Below the pieces are notes generated by a model, which saw only the letters and a program-made list of their open reading frames with translations, did not search any database and was not told the DNA's origin. This document shows positions 19,091 through 27,637 of a stretch of DNA of 64,000 nt, piece after piece. The first letter of the stretch is position 1. Each line of letters begins with the position of its first letter. The DNA comes from VFZN01 sp963709325 (GTDB lineage: Bacteria > Acidobacteriota > Vicinamibacteria > Vicinamibacterales > UBA2999), in assembly GCA_963709325.1 (NCBI GenBank), contig CAVPVV010000003.1:3410001-3474000 (forward strand), read 5' to 3'. The position numbers were made by a program, and so were the translations under genes.

Positions 19091-20553
19091 GGCGCGCCGG
19101 CGGCATCAACGTACCGCTCTTCTCGATTCCGACGACGAGGAGCTGGGGCATCGGCGAGTTCTACGACCTGGTGGACTTCGCGCGATGGGCCGGGGGAGCC
19201 GGGCAGTCGGTCCTGCAGATCCTGCCGGTGATGGAGCTGCCTGCGAGCGAGCGATCGCCCTACTCAGCGCTCACGTCGTTCGCGCTCGATCCGATCTATA
19301 TCGCCGTCCCGCGCGTGGCCGACTACAGCGGCACTGGCCAGATGCCCGCGTCGTTGCAGGACGAAATCCGGGAGCTGCGATCGAAGGCCCGCGTCGACTA
19401 TGCGAGGGTTCGGGCGCTCAAGCAGCGTTGCCTCGAGCGTGCGTGGTCTCATTTCTCGACGACCGAAATTGCGAACGGCTCCGATCGCGCCCGGGCCTTC
19501 GAGGCGTTCTGCGCCCGCGAGGCCTGGTGGCTCGACGAGTACTCGCTGTTCCGGACGCTGCTCGATCGACACGAGCAGCGCGCCTGGTGGGAATGGCCGG
19601 CGCCATTGCGGCATGGCCGGCCCGACGCGCTCTCTCAGATCCGACGAGAGCTCGACGAGGCGATCGGCTACCGCAAGTACGTCCAATGGATTGCCGACCA
19701 GCAGTGGAGGGACGTGCGTCGCCAGCTGGCGCCGGTGCTGGTGTTCGGCGACCTGCCGTTCACGATCGGCGGCAACAGCCCTGACGTCTGGCTTCGACAG
19801 GCTGAGTTCCGGCTCGATGCCACCGTAGGCGCGCCGCCCGACGCATTCTCCGCCGAGGGCCAGGACTGGGGCCTGCCGCCGTGGCGGTGGCGGGTGATGC
19901 GGCAGCGCGGCTACGGCTGGTTCCGCGCCCGTGCCCGCCGGAACGCGGCGCTCTTCGACGGCTATCGCATCGATCACCTGGTCGGGCTCTACCGGACCTG
20001 GCTCTGGCCCGTGTACGAGGCTCAGCCCCCGTTCTTCGATCCCGTGGAGGAACGCGAGCAGGTCGCTCGCGGCGAGGAATTGCTCCGCCTGTTCAAGAAC
20101 GCGGGAGCGGAGCTGATCGCGGAGGACCTTGGCACCGTGCCGCCCTTCGTGCGCAAGTCGATCACCGCGCTTGGCATTCCCGGCTTCAAGGTATTGCAGT
20201 GGGAGCGTCACTGGGACCAACCGGGTGAGCCGCTGATTGATCCGCGGACGTTTCCGCCGCTGTCGGTGGCCACCACCGGCACCCACGACCTCGATCCGCT
20301 GGCCGCCACGCTCGACCCCGGCAAGGTCAGGATCGAGGTCGAGTCGTTGATCGGCTCCGGCTCGAACCTGTCGCTCGTTCCGCTGCAGGACGTATTCGCC
20401 TGGAAGGACCGTATCAACACCCCGAGCGCGGTCGGAGAGACGAACTGGACCTGGCGCGTACCCCGTCCGGTTGACGAGTGGGCAGACTGGCCCGACGCCC
20501 GCGAGCGCCAGCGGTGGCTGAAAGAGGTGACCGCCGCGGCGCGCCGGTCGTGA
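19087..20553 (+). CDS. malQ: 4-alpha-glucanotransferase (GH77)
   Basis: 488 residues, intact. Transfers alpha-1,4-glucan segments between chains in maltodextrin/glycogen metabolism, cytosolic. Catalytic blocks: nucleophile Asp in FDGYRIDHLVGLYRTWLWP (near residue 296), acid/base Glu in AEDLGTVPPFVR (near 345), and stabiliser Asp in TGTHDLDPL (near 400). The start region VPLFSIPTTRSWGIGEFYDL matches the MalQ N-terminus, and length is normal for the short bacterial type. Begins with GTG overlapping the aminotransferase stop (GTGA). Confidence 0.9.
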   Translation: MRRAGGINVPLFSIPTTRSWGIGEFYDLVDFARWAGGAGQSVLQILPVMELPASERSPYSALTSFALDPIYIAVPRVADYSGTGQMPASLQDEIRELRSKARVDYARVRALKQRCLERAWSHFSTTEIANGSDRARAFEAFCAREAWWLDEYSLFRTLLDRHEQRAWWEWPAPLRHGRPDALSQIRRELDEAIGYRKYVQWIADQQWRDVRRQLAPVLVFGDLPFTIGGNSPDVWLRQAEFRLDATVGAPPDAFSAEGQDWGLPPWRWRVMRQRGYGWFRARARRNAALFDGYRIDHLVGLYRTWLWPVYEAQPPFFDPVEEREQVARGEELLRLFKNAGAELIAEDLGTVPPFVRKSITALGIPGFKVLQWERHWDQPGEPLIDPRTFPPLSVATTGTHDLDPLAATLDPGKVRIEVESLIGSGSNLSLVPLQDVFAWKDRINTPSAVGETNWTWRVPRPVDEWADWPDARERQRWLKEVTAAARRS

Positions 20554-20562
20554 CGCGCGGCG

Positions 20563-21198
20563 TCACTTCTGCAGCGCCGCCCAGACAAGGTGCGGCGATC
20601 GCTTGCCGAGCCGCACCATTCGCACCCACAGCAGCGTCATGTGTTCGAGGTGCAGCGCCTGCTCGAGCCCGCCGACGTCGAGCGGCTCCCACCCGAGCGC
20701 GGCGATGAGCTCGCCGACGCAGCGCTTCGCATCGGTGTCCTTGCCGCAGAAGAACATTGCCGGCTTCACGTTGGCCACCGGAAACGAGTTGTCCTCGAAG
20801 TTTTCGTAGCCGTAGATCGAAAACGCCTTCACCACTTTCGCGTCGGGCGCCAGCGTCTGCAGCCGCGCGGATCCGGATTGCTCGTTTTTCAAGCCGTGCG
20901 ACAGCCCCGGCCCGACCGGGTTCGTGCAGTCCACGAGAACCTTGCCAGCCAGTGCGCTCGCAAGCGGCGGAACGACGCTATCGTTGGCGGCGAACGGTGT
21001 GGCCAGGAACACGACCTCGGCGGCGGCGATCGCGCGCTCCGGCGGGGCCACCCGGAGCGCCGGATTTCTCTCCAATAGAGCTCGCACGCTATCTGACTGC
21101 GGATCGCGCGCGCCGAGCACCACCGTGTGTCCAGCGCGCTGCAGCTTGTCCGCGAGCGGGGCGCCGACGTTCCCGGAACCGATGAACGCAAGGGTCAT
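20563..21198 (-). CDS. NADPH/F420-type dinucleotide-binding oxidoreductase
   Basis: 211 residues. N-terminal Rossmann motif GSGNVGAPLADKLQRAGHTV and DCTNPVG, with NFEDNSF and a C-terminal helical part, match the NADPH:F420 reductase/NADP oxidoreductase family (Pfam F420_oxidored). In bacteria without F420 these proteins are uncharacterised NADP-binding enzymes. Start ATG 21198-21196 begins directly with the Rossmann strand (MTLAFIGSGN) and shares its CATG with the divergent thioredoxin-NHL start. A TAAGGT box (21212-21207) ends 8 bases before it. Convergent with malQ. Confidence 0.8.
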   Translation of the reverse strand: MTLAFIGSGNVGAPLADKLQRAGHTVVLGARDPQSDSVRALLERNPALRVAPPERAIAAAEVVFLATPFAANDSVVPPLASALAGKVLVDCTNPVGPGLSHGLKNEQSGSARLQTLAPDAKVVKAFSIYGYENFEDNSFPVANVKPAMFFCGKDTDAKRCVGELIAALGWEPLDVGGLEQALHLEHMTLLWVRMVRLGKRSPHLVWAALQK

Positions 21199-22762
21199 GT
21201 TCAAGTACCTTACGACAGTGTCCTCTGATTCGTCCGCTGCTCCCTCCGCAGACAACCCGATCTCCGCGCCGCCGCTCGAGGGCGGCACGGCCTGGCTGAA
21301 CGTCGCCAGGCCGCTCACCTGGCCGGACCTGCGCGGGAAGGTCGTCCTGCTCGATTTCTGGACCTACGGCTGCATCAACTGCATGCACCTCCTGCCCGAC
21401 CTGCGCGCGCTCGAGGAGCGGTTCGCGCGAGAGTTGGTGGTCATCGGCGTGCACTCGCCGAAGTTCACGAACGAGCGCCACACCGAGAACCTGCGCCGCA
21501 TCCTGGTGCGTTACCAGATCGAGCACCCGGTGGTGAACGACGCCGAGCTGCGGATCTGGCGCGCCTACAGCGCGCAATCGTGGCCGACGCGGGTGATCGT
21601 CGATCCGGCCGGGCAGCTGGTCGGCACCGCGCAGGGCGAGGGAAACCTGCCCGGATTCGTCCAGGCCATTGCCACCGTCGTTCGCGTCTTCGACGAACGC
21701 GGCGAGATGGACCGAGGGTCCTTGCCAATCACGCTCGAACGCGATCGCCTGGCCGACTCACCCCTCCTGTTTCCCGCCAAGGTGCTGGCCGACCCCGCCT
21801 CGGATCGTCTCTACATCAGCGACTCGAACCACAACCGGATCGTCATCGCGACACAGCAAGGGGAACTGATCGAGACGATCGGTTCGGGGCTGATCGGCGA
21901 CGCCGACGGCATCTTCTCGCAGGCGCGTTTCCACCGGCCGCAGGGCCTCGCGCTCGATCGCTCCACCTTGTACGTGGCCGACACCGAGAACCACCAGATT
22001 CGCGCTGTCAATCTCGACTCCCGGATCGTCGAGACTGTCGCCGGCACCGGCAGGCAGGCGATCGGGAGCAGCGAGGGCGGCGAGGCCTGCGAAGTGGATC
22101 TCAATTCGCCATGGGACCTCGCCCTCAGGCCGGGAATTCTGATCGTCGCGATGGCAGGTCCGCACCAGCTCTGGGTGATCGATCTCGTCAACGGCCAGGC
22201 GTATCCCTACGCCGGGTCGGGCCACGAGGCGCGGCAGGATGGAGCTGTGGCCGACGCAGCGTTCGCTCAGCCGTCAGGCCTCGCGCTCGATGGCGGCACC
22301 CTGTTCGTCGCCGACGCCGAGTCCAATGTGATTCGCGCCGTGGAACTGCCACCGGTCAACCTGGTGACGACGGTAGCCGGCGGAGACCTGTTCGAGTTCG
22401 GGGACGTGGACGAAGCGGGAGACCGCGCGCGCTTCCAGCATCCGCTCGGCGTTGCCGTTCATGACGGGCTCGTCTACGTCGCCGATACCTACAACCACAA
22501 GGTTCGTGTCCTCGATCCGCGAACGCGCCGGGTCAGGACGCTGGCTGGCGATGGCCTCTCAGGTGCCGCCGACGGCCGTGCAACCCGCGCGCGTTTCGCC
22601 GAGCCCGGCGGCATTTCGGCAGCCGGCGGTCGGCTCTTCGTGGCCGACACGAACAACCATGCGATCCGGACGATCGAGATCGCCTCCGGCGAAGTGAAGA
22701 CGCTCGAATTGGGAGGACTGCAGCCGCCGAGCGCGTGGAGCTACCTCACTGGCAGGACGTAG
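21197..22762 (+). CDS. Thioredoxin-like / NHL-repeat beta-propeller protein
   Basis: 521 residues. Residues about 30-150 form a thioredoxin fold with the redox pair in WTYGCINCMHLLPDL, followed by a six-bladed NHL propeller (blades marked by repeats such as DRLYISDSNHNRIV, STLYVADTENHQIR and LVYVADTYNHKVRV). This is the bacterial counterpart of NHLRC2. No signal peptide is seen, suggesting the cytosol. Two starts are possible: ATG 21197, which overlaps the divergent gene's ATG, or GTG 21218; both lie before the first domain residue. Function unknown; likely a redox or scaffold protein. Intact; stop is followed at once by a heptamer tract. Confidence 0.82.
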   Translation: MFKYLTTVSSDSSAAPSADNPISAPPLEGGTAWLNVARPLTWPDLRGKVVLLDFWTYGCINCMHLLPDLRALEERFARELVVIGVHSPKFTNERHTENLRRILVRYQIEHPVVNDAELRIWRAYSAQSWPTRVIVDPAGQLVGTAQGEGNLPGFVQAIATVVRVFDERGEMDRGSLPITLERDRLADSPLLFPAKVLADPASDRLYISDSNHNRIVIATQQGELIETIGSGLIGDADGIFSQARFHRPQGLALDRSTLYVADTENHQIRAVNLDSRIVETVAGTGRQAIGSSEGGEACEVDLNSPWDLALRPGILIVAMAGPHQLWVIDLVNGQAYPYAGSGHEARQDGAVADAAFAQPSGLALDGGTLFVADAESNVIRAVELPPVNLVTTVAGGDLFEFGDVDEAGDRARFQHPLGVAVHDGLVYVADTYNHKVRVLDPRTRRVRTLAGDGLSGAADGRATRARFAEPGGISAAGGRLFVADTNNHAIRTIEIASGEVKTLELGGLQPPSAWSYLTGRT

Positions 22763-22763
22763 G

Positions 22764-22888
22764 AGAGAGGAACTAGGAACTAGGAGATAGGAATCAAAAC
22801 GAAGACCCTAATACCCAGGACCCCAAGACCTCAGGTTCCAAGTCCCAAGCCCTCGGCCTGAAGCTCGGAGCCTGAAGCCTGAAGCCGG
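22764..22888. repeat. Longest heptamer tract, invading the P450 3' end
   Basis: Bases 22771-22791 are AACTAGG, AACTAGG, AGATAGG. Bases 22805-22888 are twelve uninterrupted 7-base units drifting from ACCCTAA through AAGTCCC to AAGCCTG. The last 58 bases lie inside the P450 reading frame and encode its C-terminal residues. Sits between two convergent genes. Confidence 0.85.
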
Positions 22889-24219
22889 TTTTCCGGGGTG
22901 GCGCGAACGCCGTATTTCGTGCGGAGCGTGATCAGCGGGAGTGGTTCCACCGGATGCGCGGGGTCGATCACGAGCTGCCACTTCTGCGCGATCGTGGCGA
23001 GGAGCAGCATCGCTTCGGTCCAGGCAAAGCCCTCGCCGATGCACACGCGGTTGCCGGCGCCGAACGGAAAGTACGCGAAGCGCGGACGATCGCGCCGCTC
23101 CACGAGCCACCGGGTCGGATCGAACCTTTCGGGATCCGGCCAGAAGCGCGGATCGCGCTGCATCACCCATTGGCTCATCAGGATCAAGGCGCCGGCAGGA
23201 ATGTCGTAGCCGGCCCAGTGGTAATCCTTCAAAGCCCGCCGGCCCATCGTCCACGCCGGCGGATAGAGCCGCATCGACTCCGTGACGACGGCCCGTGTGT
23301 AGGACAGGCGCGAAAGATCGTCGGTCGTGGGCGTGCGACCCGCCAGCACGCAGTCGAGCTCGGCGTGGAGATGCTGCTCGGCGGCGGGATTGCAGCCGAG
23401 CAGCACCCAAGTCCAGGTGAGCGCGTTGGCCGTTGTCTCGTGACCGGCGAGGAAGAGCGTGATGACCTCGTCGCGAAGCTGGCGGTCGGTCATCCCGCCG
23501 CCGGCGCCCTCCGGATCCTGCGCGTGCAGCAGCATCGAGAGCAAGTCGCCGCGATCCTCGTTCGCCTTCCGGCGTGCAGCGATGATGCCGTAGATGGTGC
23601 GGTCGAGCGTTTCCTGCGCTTCGCGGTACCGCCGCATGCGCGGCAGCGGCAGGTGGACCAGCCAGTCGGCGAATGGCACCATGACGAGATCGAACATCTC
23701 CATCACGTCGGTGATCGCCTGCTGGACGCGTGCGGTGTCGCTGTCGCTGCCGACCTCGGCGCCGAAGAGCGTGTCGGACACAATCGCCAGCGTGAGGCGG
23801 TTCATCTCGCGCGACAGATCCAGCGGCACGCCTGGCTGCCAGCGATCGCGGGCTGCGGCCGCGGCTCGCGCCATCGACTCGCCGTAGGCGGCGATCCGCG
23901 CCTTGTGGAAGGCCGGCTGCATCAGTCGCCGCTGGCGGAGGTGGACGGCGCCTTCGCTCGTCAACAGCCCCTCGCCGAGCGTTCGCTTGGCCCGCTCCAG
24001 CGCACGCCCCTTGGCAAACTGGCCGGCGCGCGTGACGAGCACGTCCTCGATCGCATCCGGGTCGCTCAGGAGGAAAACCTCCTGACTTCCGATGCGGAAG
24101 TGCGCAACCGGCCCGTAGGCGGCCACTTCGGTCAGGAACTCGAGCGGGTCGCGGCGCATGCGACGAAGCGCCGACCAGGGGAGGACGAAGCGTGGGCCAG
24201 GTGCGGTGGCCACGGCCAT
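22831..24219 (-). CDS. Cytochrome P450
   Basis: 462 residues, intact. Heme-thiolate monooxygenase. I-helix AGHETTANAL, ExxR motif ESMRLYPPAW, and the heme loop FGAGNRVCIGEGFAW with the cysteine ligand at about residue 393. It lacks a membrane anchor or fused reductase, so it needs an external ferredoxin or flavodoxin partner; none is nearby. The sequence style (class E, CYP4/CYP102-like) suits fatty-acid or terpenoid oxidation, but substrate is not known. The final 18 or so residues after ATPENR are encoded by a heptamer tract and are not part of the P450 fold. A TAAGAT box ends six bases before ATG 24219, which would make the mRNA leaderless. Confidence 0.92.
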   Translation of the reverse strand: MAVATAPGPRFVLPWSALRRMRRDPLEFLTEVAAYGPVAHFRIGSQEVFLLSDPDAIEDVLVTRAGQFAKGRALERAKRTLGEGLLTSEGAVHLRQRRLMQPAFHKARIAAYGESMARAAAAARDRWQPGVPLDLSREMNRLTLAIVSDTLFGAEVGSDSDTARVQQAITDVMEMFDLVMVPFADWLVHLPLPRMRRYREAQETLDRTIYGIIAARRKANEDRGDLLSMLLHAQDPEGAGGGMTDRQLRDEVITLFLAGHETTANALTWTWVLLGCNPAAEQHLHAELDCVLAGRTPTTDDLSRLSYTRAVVTESMRLYPPAWTMGRRALKDYHWAGYDIPAGALILMSQWVMQRDPRFWPDPERFDPTRWLVERRDRPRFAYFPFGAGNRVCIGEGFAWTEAMLLLATIAQKWQLVIDPAHPVEPLPLITLRTKYGVRATPENRLQASGSELQAEGLGLGT

Positions 24220-24370
24220 CAGCCGATCTTACACCGTGCGGAAATAGCAGCCTGACGACTGGCCCGTGCGCGACAGGACAGCGGTCGCGCGGACCGTGGT
24301 AACTCGCGATCTCCTCATGCGCCGCGGTTTATAAGTCGGGACGCTGCAGTAGAATCGGCTGTTGTCCCAG

Positions 24371-24850
24371 ATGTTTCGGCGCACTATTGCCAGCGCGGCC
24401 GGCCTGCTCGCGTTGTTCCATGTCTGGCTGCTGGGCAGTCAATTGTGGGATGGCCGGCTCGCCGACCCCGGTCTCGTCCTGCGATGGATGATCGCGGCGG
24501 GCCTCGTCGGCGCGCTGATCGGATTGCGGCGCACAGGAGCGCCAATCTGGTGGGGCCGCAAGGCGGTTTCAATCTGGCTGCTTGCCGCGCTCCTGCACGG
24601 CCCGACCATGGCCGCCGGCGCCGGGCGATTCGAGTCGCCGGCGCTGCCGGAAGCGGTGACTGCCGTCGTTCAGATCGCCGCCGCCTCGGCGATGGTGGGA
24701 CTTGGCCTCGCGGTGCTGGCGGCTCTGGCCGCGCACGTGTTCGCCGCGCATCGCTCGTCCCTGCGAGCGCTTCCCGTTCTCACCGATGGCCTCGGCGATC
24801 GGCCGACGGTCCCACACGTCGCTCCGCGTCCGCCGCCGTTCGGCGCCTGA
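24371..24850 (+). CDS. Small integral membrane protein of unknown function
   Basis: 159 residues with about three or four hydrophobic helices (AGLLALFHVWLLGSQLW, LVLRWMIAAGLVGALIGL, AVSIWLLAALLHG, ASAMVGLGLAVLAALAAHVF) and a Pro-rich tail. Start ATG 24371; a TTG at 24362 is also in frame, and TAGAAT lies at 24350-24355. No family recognised. It precedes the TonB-dependent receptor by 134 bases in the same direction, so the two plus the next membrane gene may form one unit concerned with uptake of the same nutrient. Confidence 0.6.
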   Translation: MFRRTIASAAGLLALFHVWLLGSQLWDGRLADPGLVLRWMIAAGLVGALIGLRRTGAPIWWGRKAVSIWLLAALLHGPTMAAGAGRFESPALPEAVTAVVQIAAASAMVGLGLAVLAALAAHVFAAHRSSLRALPVLTDGLGDRPTVPHVAPRPPPFGA

Positions 24851-24945
24851 CCGACACAGAGGGCCCGCGTCTCGCGTGGCCCGATCTGATCTGCCTGGTC
24901 AACAGGCATCGGGATGGCGCGCCCGTAACGCGCGCTCGCGAGTCT

Positions 24946-24961
24946 GCCGGCACGTGCCGGC
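24946..24961. other. Perfect 16-base palindrome upstream of TonB receptor
   Basis: GCCGGCACGTGCCGGC lies 23 bases before the receptor start. It may be an operator or RNA hairpin over the leader; no riboswitch consensus was recognised around it. Confidence 0.4.
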
Positions 24962-24984
24962 GGCGCGGGCAGGGAACGGAGATC

Positions 24985-27636
24985 ATGGCGAAGCGTTTGT
25001 CGTTCTGTTTGATGGCGATGTCGTTGTGCCTCTCTGCCGCGGCGGCGCAGGGCGCGACGATCCGCGGCCGAATTACGGATGGGAGCGGCGCCCCGGTGGC
25101 GGGGACGCGGGTGGTCCTGCGCGACGTGGCGACGCGCCAGGAGATCGTGGTCGAGACCGGCGCCGACGGCGTCTACGAGGCGCCGATCCCGGCGATCGGA
25201 ACCTACCTGGTGAGCGTCACCCGTGAAGGATTTTCCGAAGCCGCGCGGACCGTTGTCGTCGAGAGCTCCGATCAATCGCTGGATGTACCGCTCACGCTCG
25301 AGGTCGGCGCGGTCACTTCCGCGATCGTCGTCACTTCCGCTCGCGCCGAGCGCGACACCAAGCAGATACCGCTCCACGTCGATACCCTGACCAAGGCTGC
25401 CGTCGAGCGCACCAACCAGACCTCAACCGGCGACGCTCTGACAATGGCCGCCAACATCACGCCGGTCGGGAACGGGCCGTTTGGCGTGAGGCCGCGGCTG
25501 CGCGGGCTCGATTCGACGCGGCTGCTCGTTCTCGTGGATGGTGAACGCCTCAACACCGCCCGCCAGGCCACCGAGCGCACCGGTGCCGAGGTCGGGCTCG
25601 TGTCACCCGATGCGATCACGCGCATGGAGGTGGTGAACGGCGCGGGCACGCTGATGTACGGTTCGGACGCACTCGCCGGCACCATCAACATCATCACCAA
25701 TGAGTCCAGTTTCACGCCGACCAACCAGTTCCTTTACGGGTTCAACGGGTTCTACAGTTCGAACGAGAACGGCCTGCGCGGCACCGGAACGGTCGGCTTC
25801 ACCTCACCGCGAGTCACCGTGCGGCTGCAGGCTGGCGCCGAGGACTTCGACGACTACAAGGCCGGCCATCTCGATCAGCCCGAGAACACGCAGTCGCTGC
25901 ACGACGCCGGGATTCTTCACCAGGCCGATACGATCGACGACAACTTCGGCTTCAACTTCGGCGCGTTCCCGGATCCGTTCAACGCTCCGTACGTCCGCAC
26001 CGACAGCGGGGTCCCCAACTCTCAGGCCCGCGGCAACTACATCAACGCCTCGAGCCTTATCAGAGTCGGCGATCGTCGATCGGTGCGGGTCCGCTACCAG
26101 CGGCGGCGGATGGAGGACATCGGCTTCCCTGACTTCGCCGAGCCGTACTTCTTCAACCAGACGGAGCTGCCGTACAGCAATCTCGATCGGGTTTCGGCAC
26201 GCTACGAGGCGCAGGCGGTGACGTCGTGGCTGGCCAACCTCTCGGCGACGGCCCACTATCAGCGAACTGAGCGGCTGCTTCGCAATCGCCTGCCGGTGCA
26301 GTTCCCGGCGCCGACGCCGACAGCGTTCTTTCCGATCAGCGTGTTCCGTCTCGATGTGAGGTCGGACACGGAGCAGAAGGTGGACTCACCAGGCGTGGAC
26401 GTCCAGGCGGTGATCGTGCCGGCGTCGAATCACCTGCTCACCACCGGGTTCACCCTGTATCAGGACAACAGCCAGGACTCGCGCTCGACCCTGACCCAGA
26501 CGAACCTGGTCGGGCAGGTGGTGCTCGGCGCCCGTGGTCCGCAGCCGGTGGTCTTCCCATCGCTGGTGCCGCTCGGCGCGCCGGTTGCCGCCAATCCGGT
26601 CCGCGTCCCGGACGCCAGCCTCCGCGATACCGCGTTCTTCGCCCAGGACGAGTGGCGGTTGCGGTCGAACGTTTCGATCATTGCCGGCCTCCGCGGCGAC
26701 TTCTGGAACGTAACCTCGAAGGCGACGCCTGGCTATGACGTGGCGTCGGTCATCGCCGGTGCGCAGCCGCCGATCGACCCGTCGACCCTTCCGAACCCAA
26801 ACGGCGATACCTACACCCGGCAGTCGCTCACCGGCGACATCGGGCTGGTCGCGAACCAGAACGGCAGGTTCAGCCCGTTCATCAGGTTCGGCCGCAGCTA
26901 CCGGCATCCCAACCTCGAGGAGATGTTCTTCGCCGGTCCCGCCACCGTCGGCAGCATCGTCCCGAACGTTACCGTGAAGCCGGAGACCGGCAACAACTTC
27001 GACACCGGCGCGAAGTTCGCGGCGGGCCGGATTACGGGCGGCGCCTACTTCTTCGTCAACCAGTACTACGACTTCATCGCGCAGGACCTGGTCGTGGCGA
27101 CGACGCCGAGCGGTCCGCTGGCCCAGACGACCAACTACGCGGACGTCCGGATCACCGGTGTGGAGTTCAACATCGATGCGCCGATCGTGCTCGGGCGCGG
27201 CGTGCTGACGTTGAGCTCGTCGGGCGCGTTCACGCGCGGGACCGTCACCGACGGCGTCAACCCGCTGGACGGCGCGGCGCTGGACGGCACGCCGGCCGAC
27301 AACATCACGCCGTCGAAGATCATTGCCGCGGCGCGCTACACGGAGCCGAGCGGCCGCTGGTGGCTGGAGTACGGGATCCGCGCCCAGGGCGAGGTCGAGC
27401 GGGTGGCCGAGACGCTGCTCGATTCGCCGTTCCTCATCGCCCAGGACCTTTATTCGCTCGACAGCTTTGCGGTGCAGCGAATCGGCTGGGGCATCAACCT
27501 GACCCGCGGGCGCGATCGGCTGGGGCTGACGTTTGCGGTCGAGAACCTCACCGACCGGTATTACCGCGAGCACTTCCAGTTCGCACCGGCGCGCGGGAGA
27601 AGCTTCACGATCGGACTGAACGTCGGCGCGTTCTGA
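24985..27636 (+). CDS. TonB-dependent outer-membrane receptor
   Basis: 883 residues, intact. Signal peptide (LSFCLMAMSLCLSAAAAQG), then a carboxypeptidase-regulatory-like beta sandwich (TIRGRITDGSGAPVAGTRVV, residues about 25-105), a plug domain (residues about 110-230: RPRLRGLDSTRLLVLVDGER, MYGSDALAGTINIIT), and a 22-strand barrel ending in an aromatic-terminated strand (FTIGLNVGAF). It takes up a large or scarce nutrient using the TonB-ExbBD energy supply. The plug resembles CirA/FepA/BtuB-type receptors, but no substrate-specific residue is recognised. ATG 24985 has GGAG five bases upstream. Next gene begins two bases after the stop. Confidence 0.92.
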   Translation: MAKRLSFCLMAMSLCLSAAAAQGATIRGRITDGSGAPVAGTRVVLRDVATRQEIVVETGADGVYEAPIPAIGTYLVSVTREGFSEAARTVVVESSDQSLDVPLTLEVGAVTSAIVVTSARAERDTKQIPLHVDTLTKAAVERTNQTSTGDALTMAANITPVGNGPFGVRPRLRGLDSTRLLVLVDGERLNTARQATERTGAEVGLVSPDAITRMEVVNGAGTLMYGSDALAGTINIITNESSFTPTNQFLYGFNGFYSSNENGLRGTGTVGFTSPRVTVRLQAGAEDFDDYKAGHLDQPENTQSLHDAGILHQADTIDDNFGFNFGAFPDPFNAPYVRTDSGVPNSQARGNYINASSLIRVGDRRSVRVRYQRRRMEDIGFPDFAEPYFFNQTELPYSNLDRVSARYEAQAVTSWLANLSATAHYQRTERLLRNRLPVQFPAPTPTAFFPISVFRLDVRSDTEQKVDSPGVDVQAVIVPASNHLLTTGFTLYQDNSQDSRSTLTQTNLVGQVVLGARGPQPVVFPSLVPLGAPVAANPVRVPDASLRDTAFFAQDEWRLRSNVSIIAGLRGDFWNVTSKATPGYDVASVIAGAQPPIDPSTLPNPNGDTYTRQSLTGDIGLVANQNGRFSPFIRFGRSYRHPNLEEMFFAGPATVGSIVPNVTVKPETGNNFDTGAKFAAGRITGGAYFFVNQYYDFIAQDLVVATTPSGPLAQTTNYADVRITGVEFNIDAPIVLGRGVLTLSSSGAFTRGTVTDGVNPLDGAALDGTPADNITPSKIIAAARYTEPSGRWWLEYGIRAQGEVERVAETLLDSPFLIAQDLYSLDSFAVQRIGWGINLTRGRDRLGLTFAVENLTDRYYREHFQFAPARGRSFTIGLNVGAF

Positions 27637-27637
27637 G

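Noticed and set aside
22954..24255. 433-residue plus-strand open frame opposite the P450
   Set aside because: The minus strand encodes a complete P450 with all signature motifs; the plus frame is a shadow.
24851..24984. Cobalamin or other riboswitch before the TonB receptor
   Set aside because: No B12-box or other conserved riboswitch core seen; only a 16-base palindrome.
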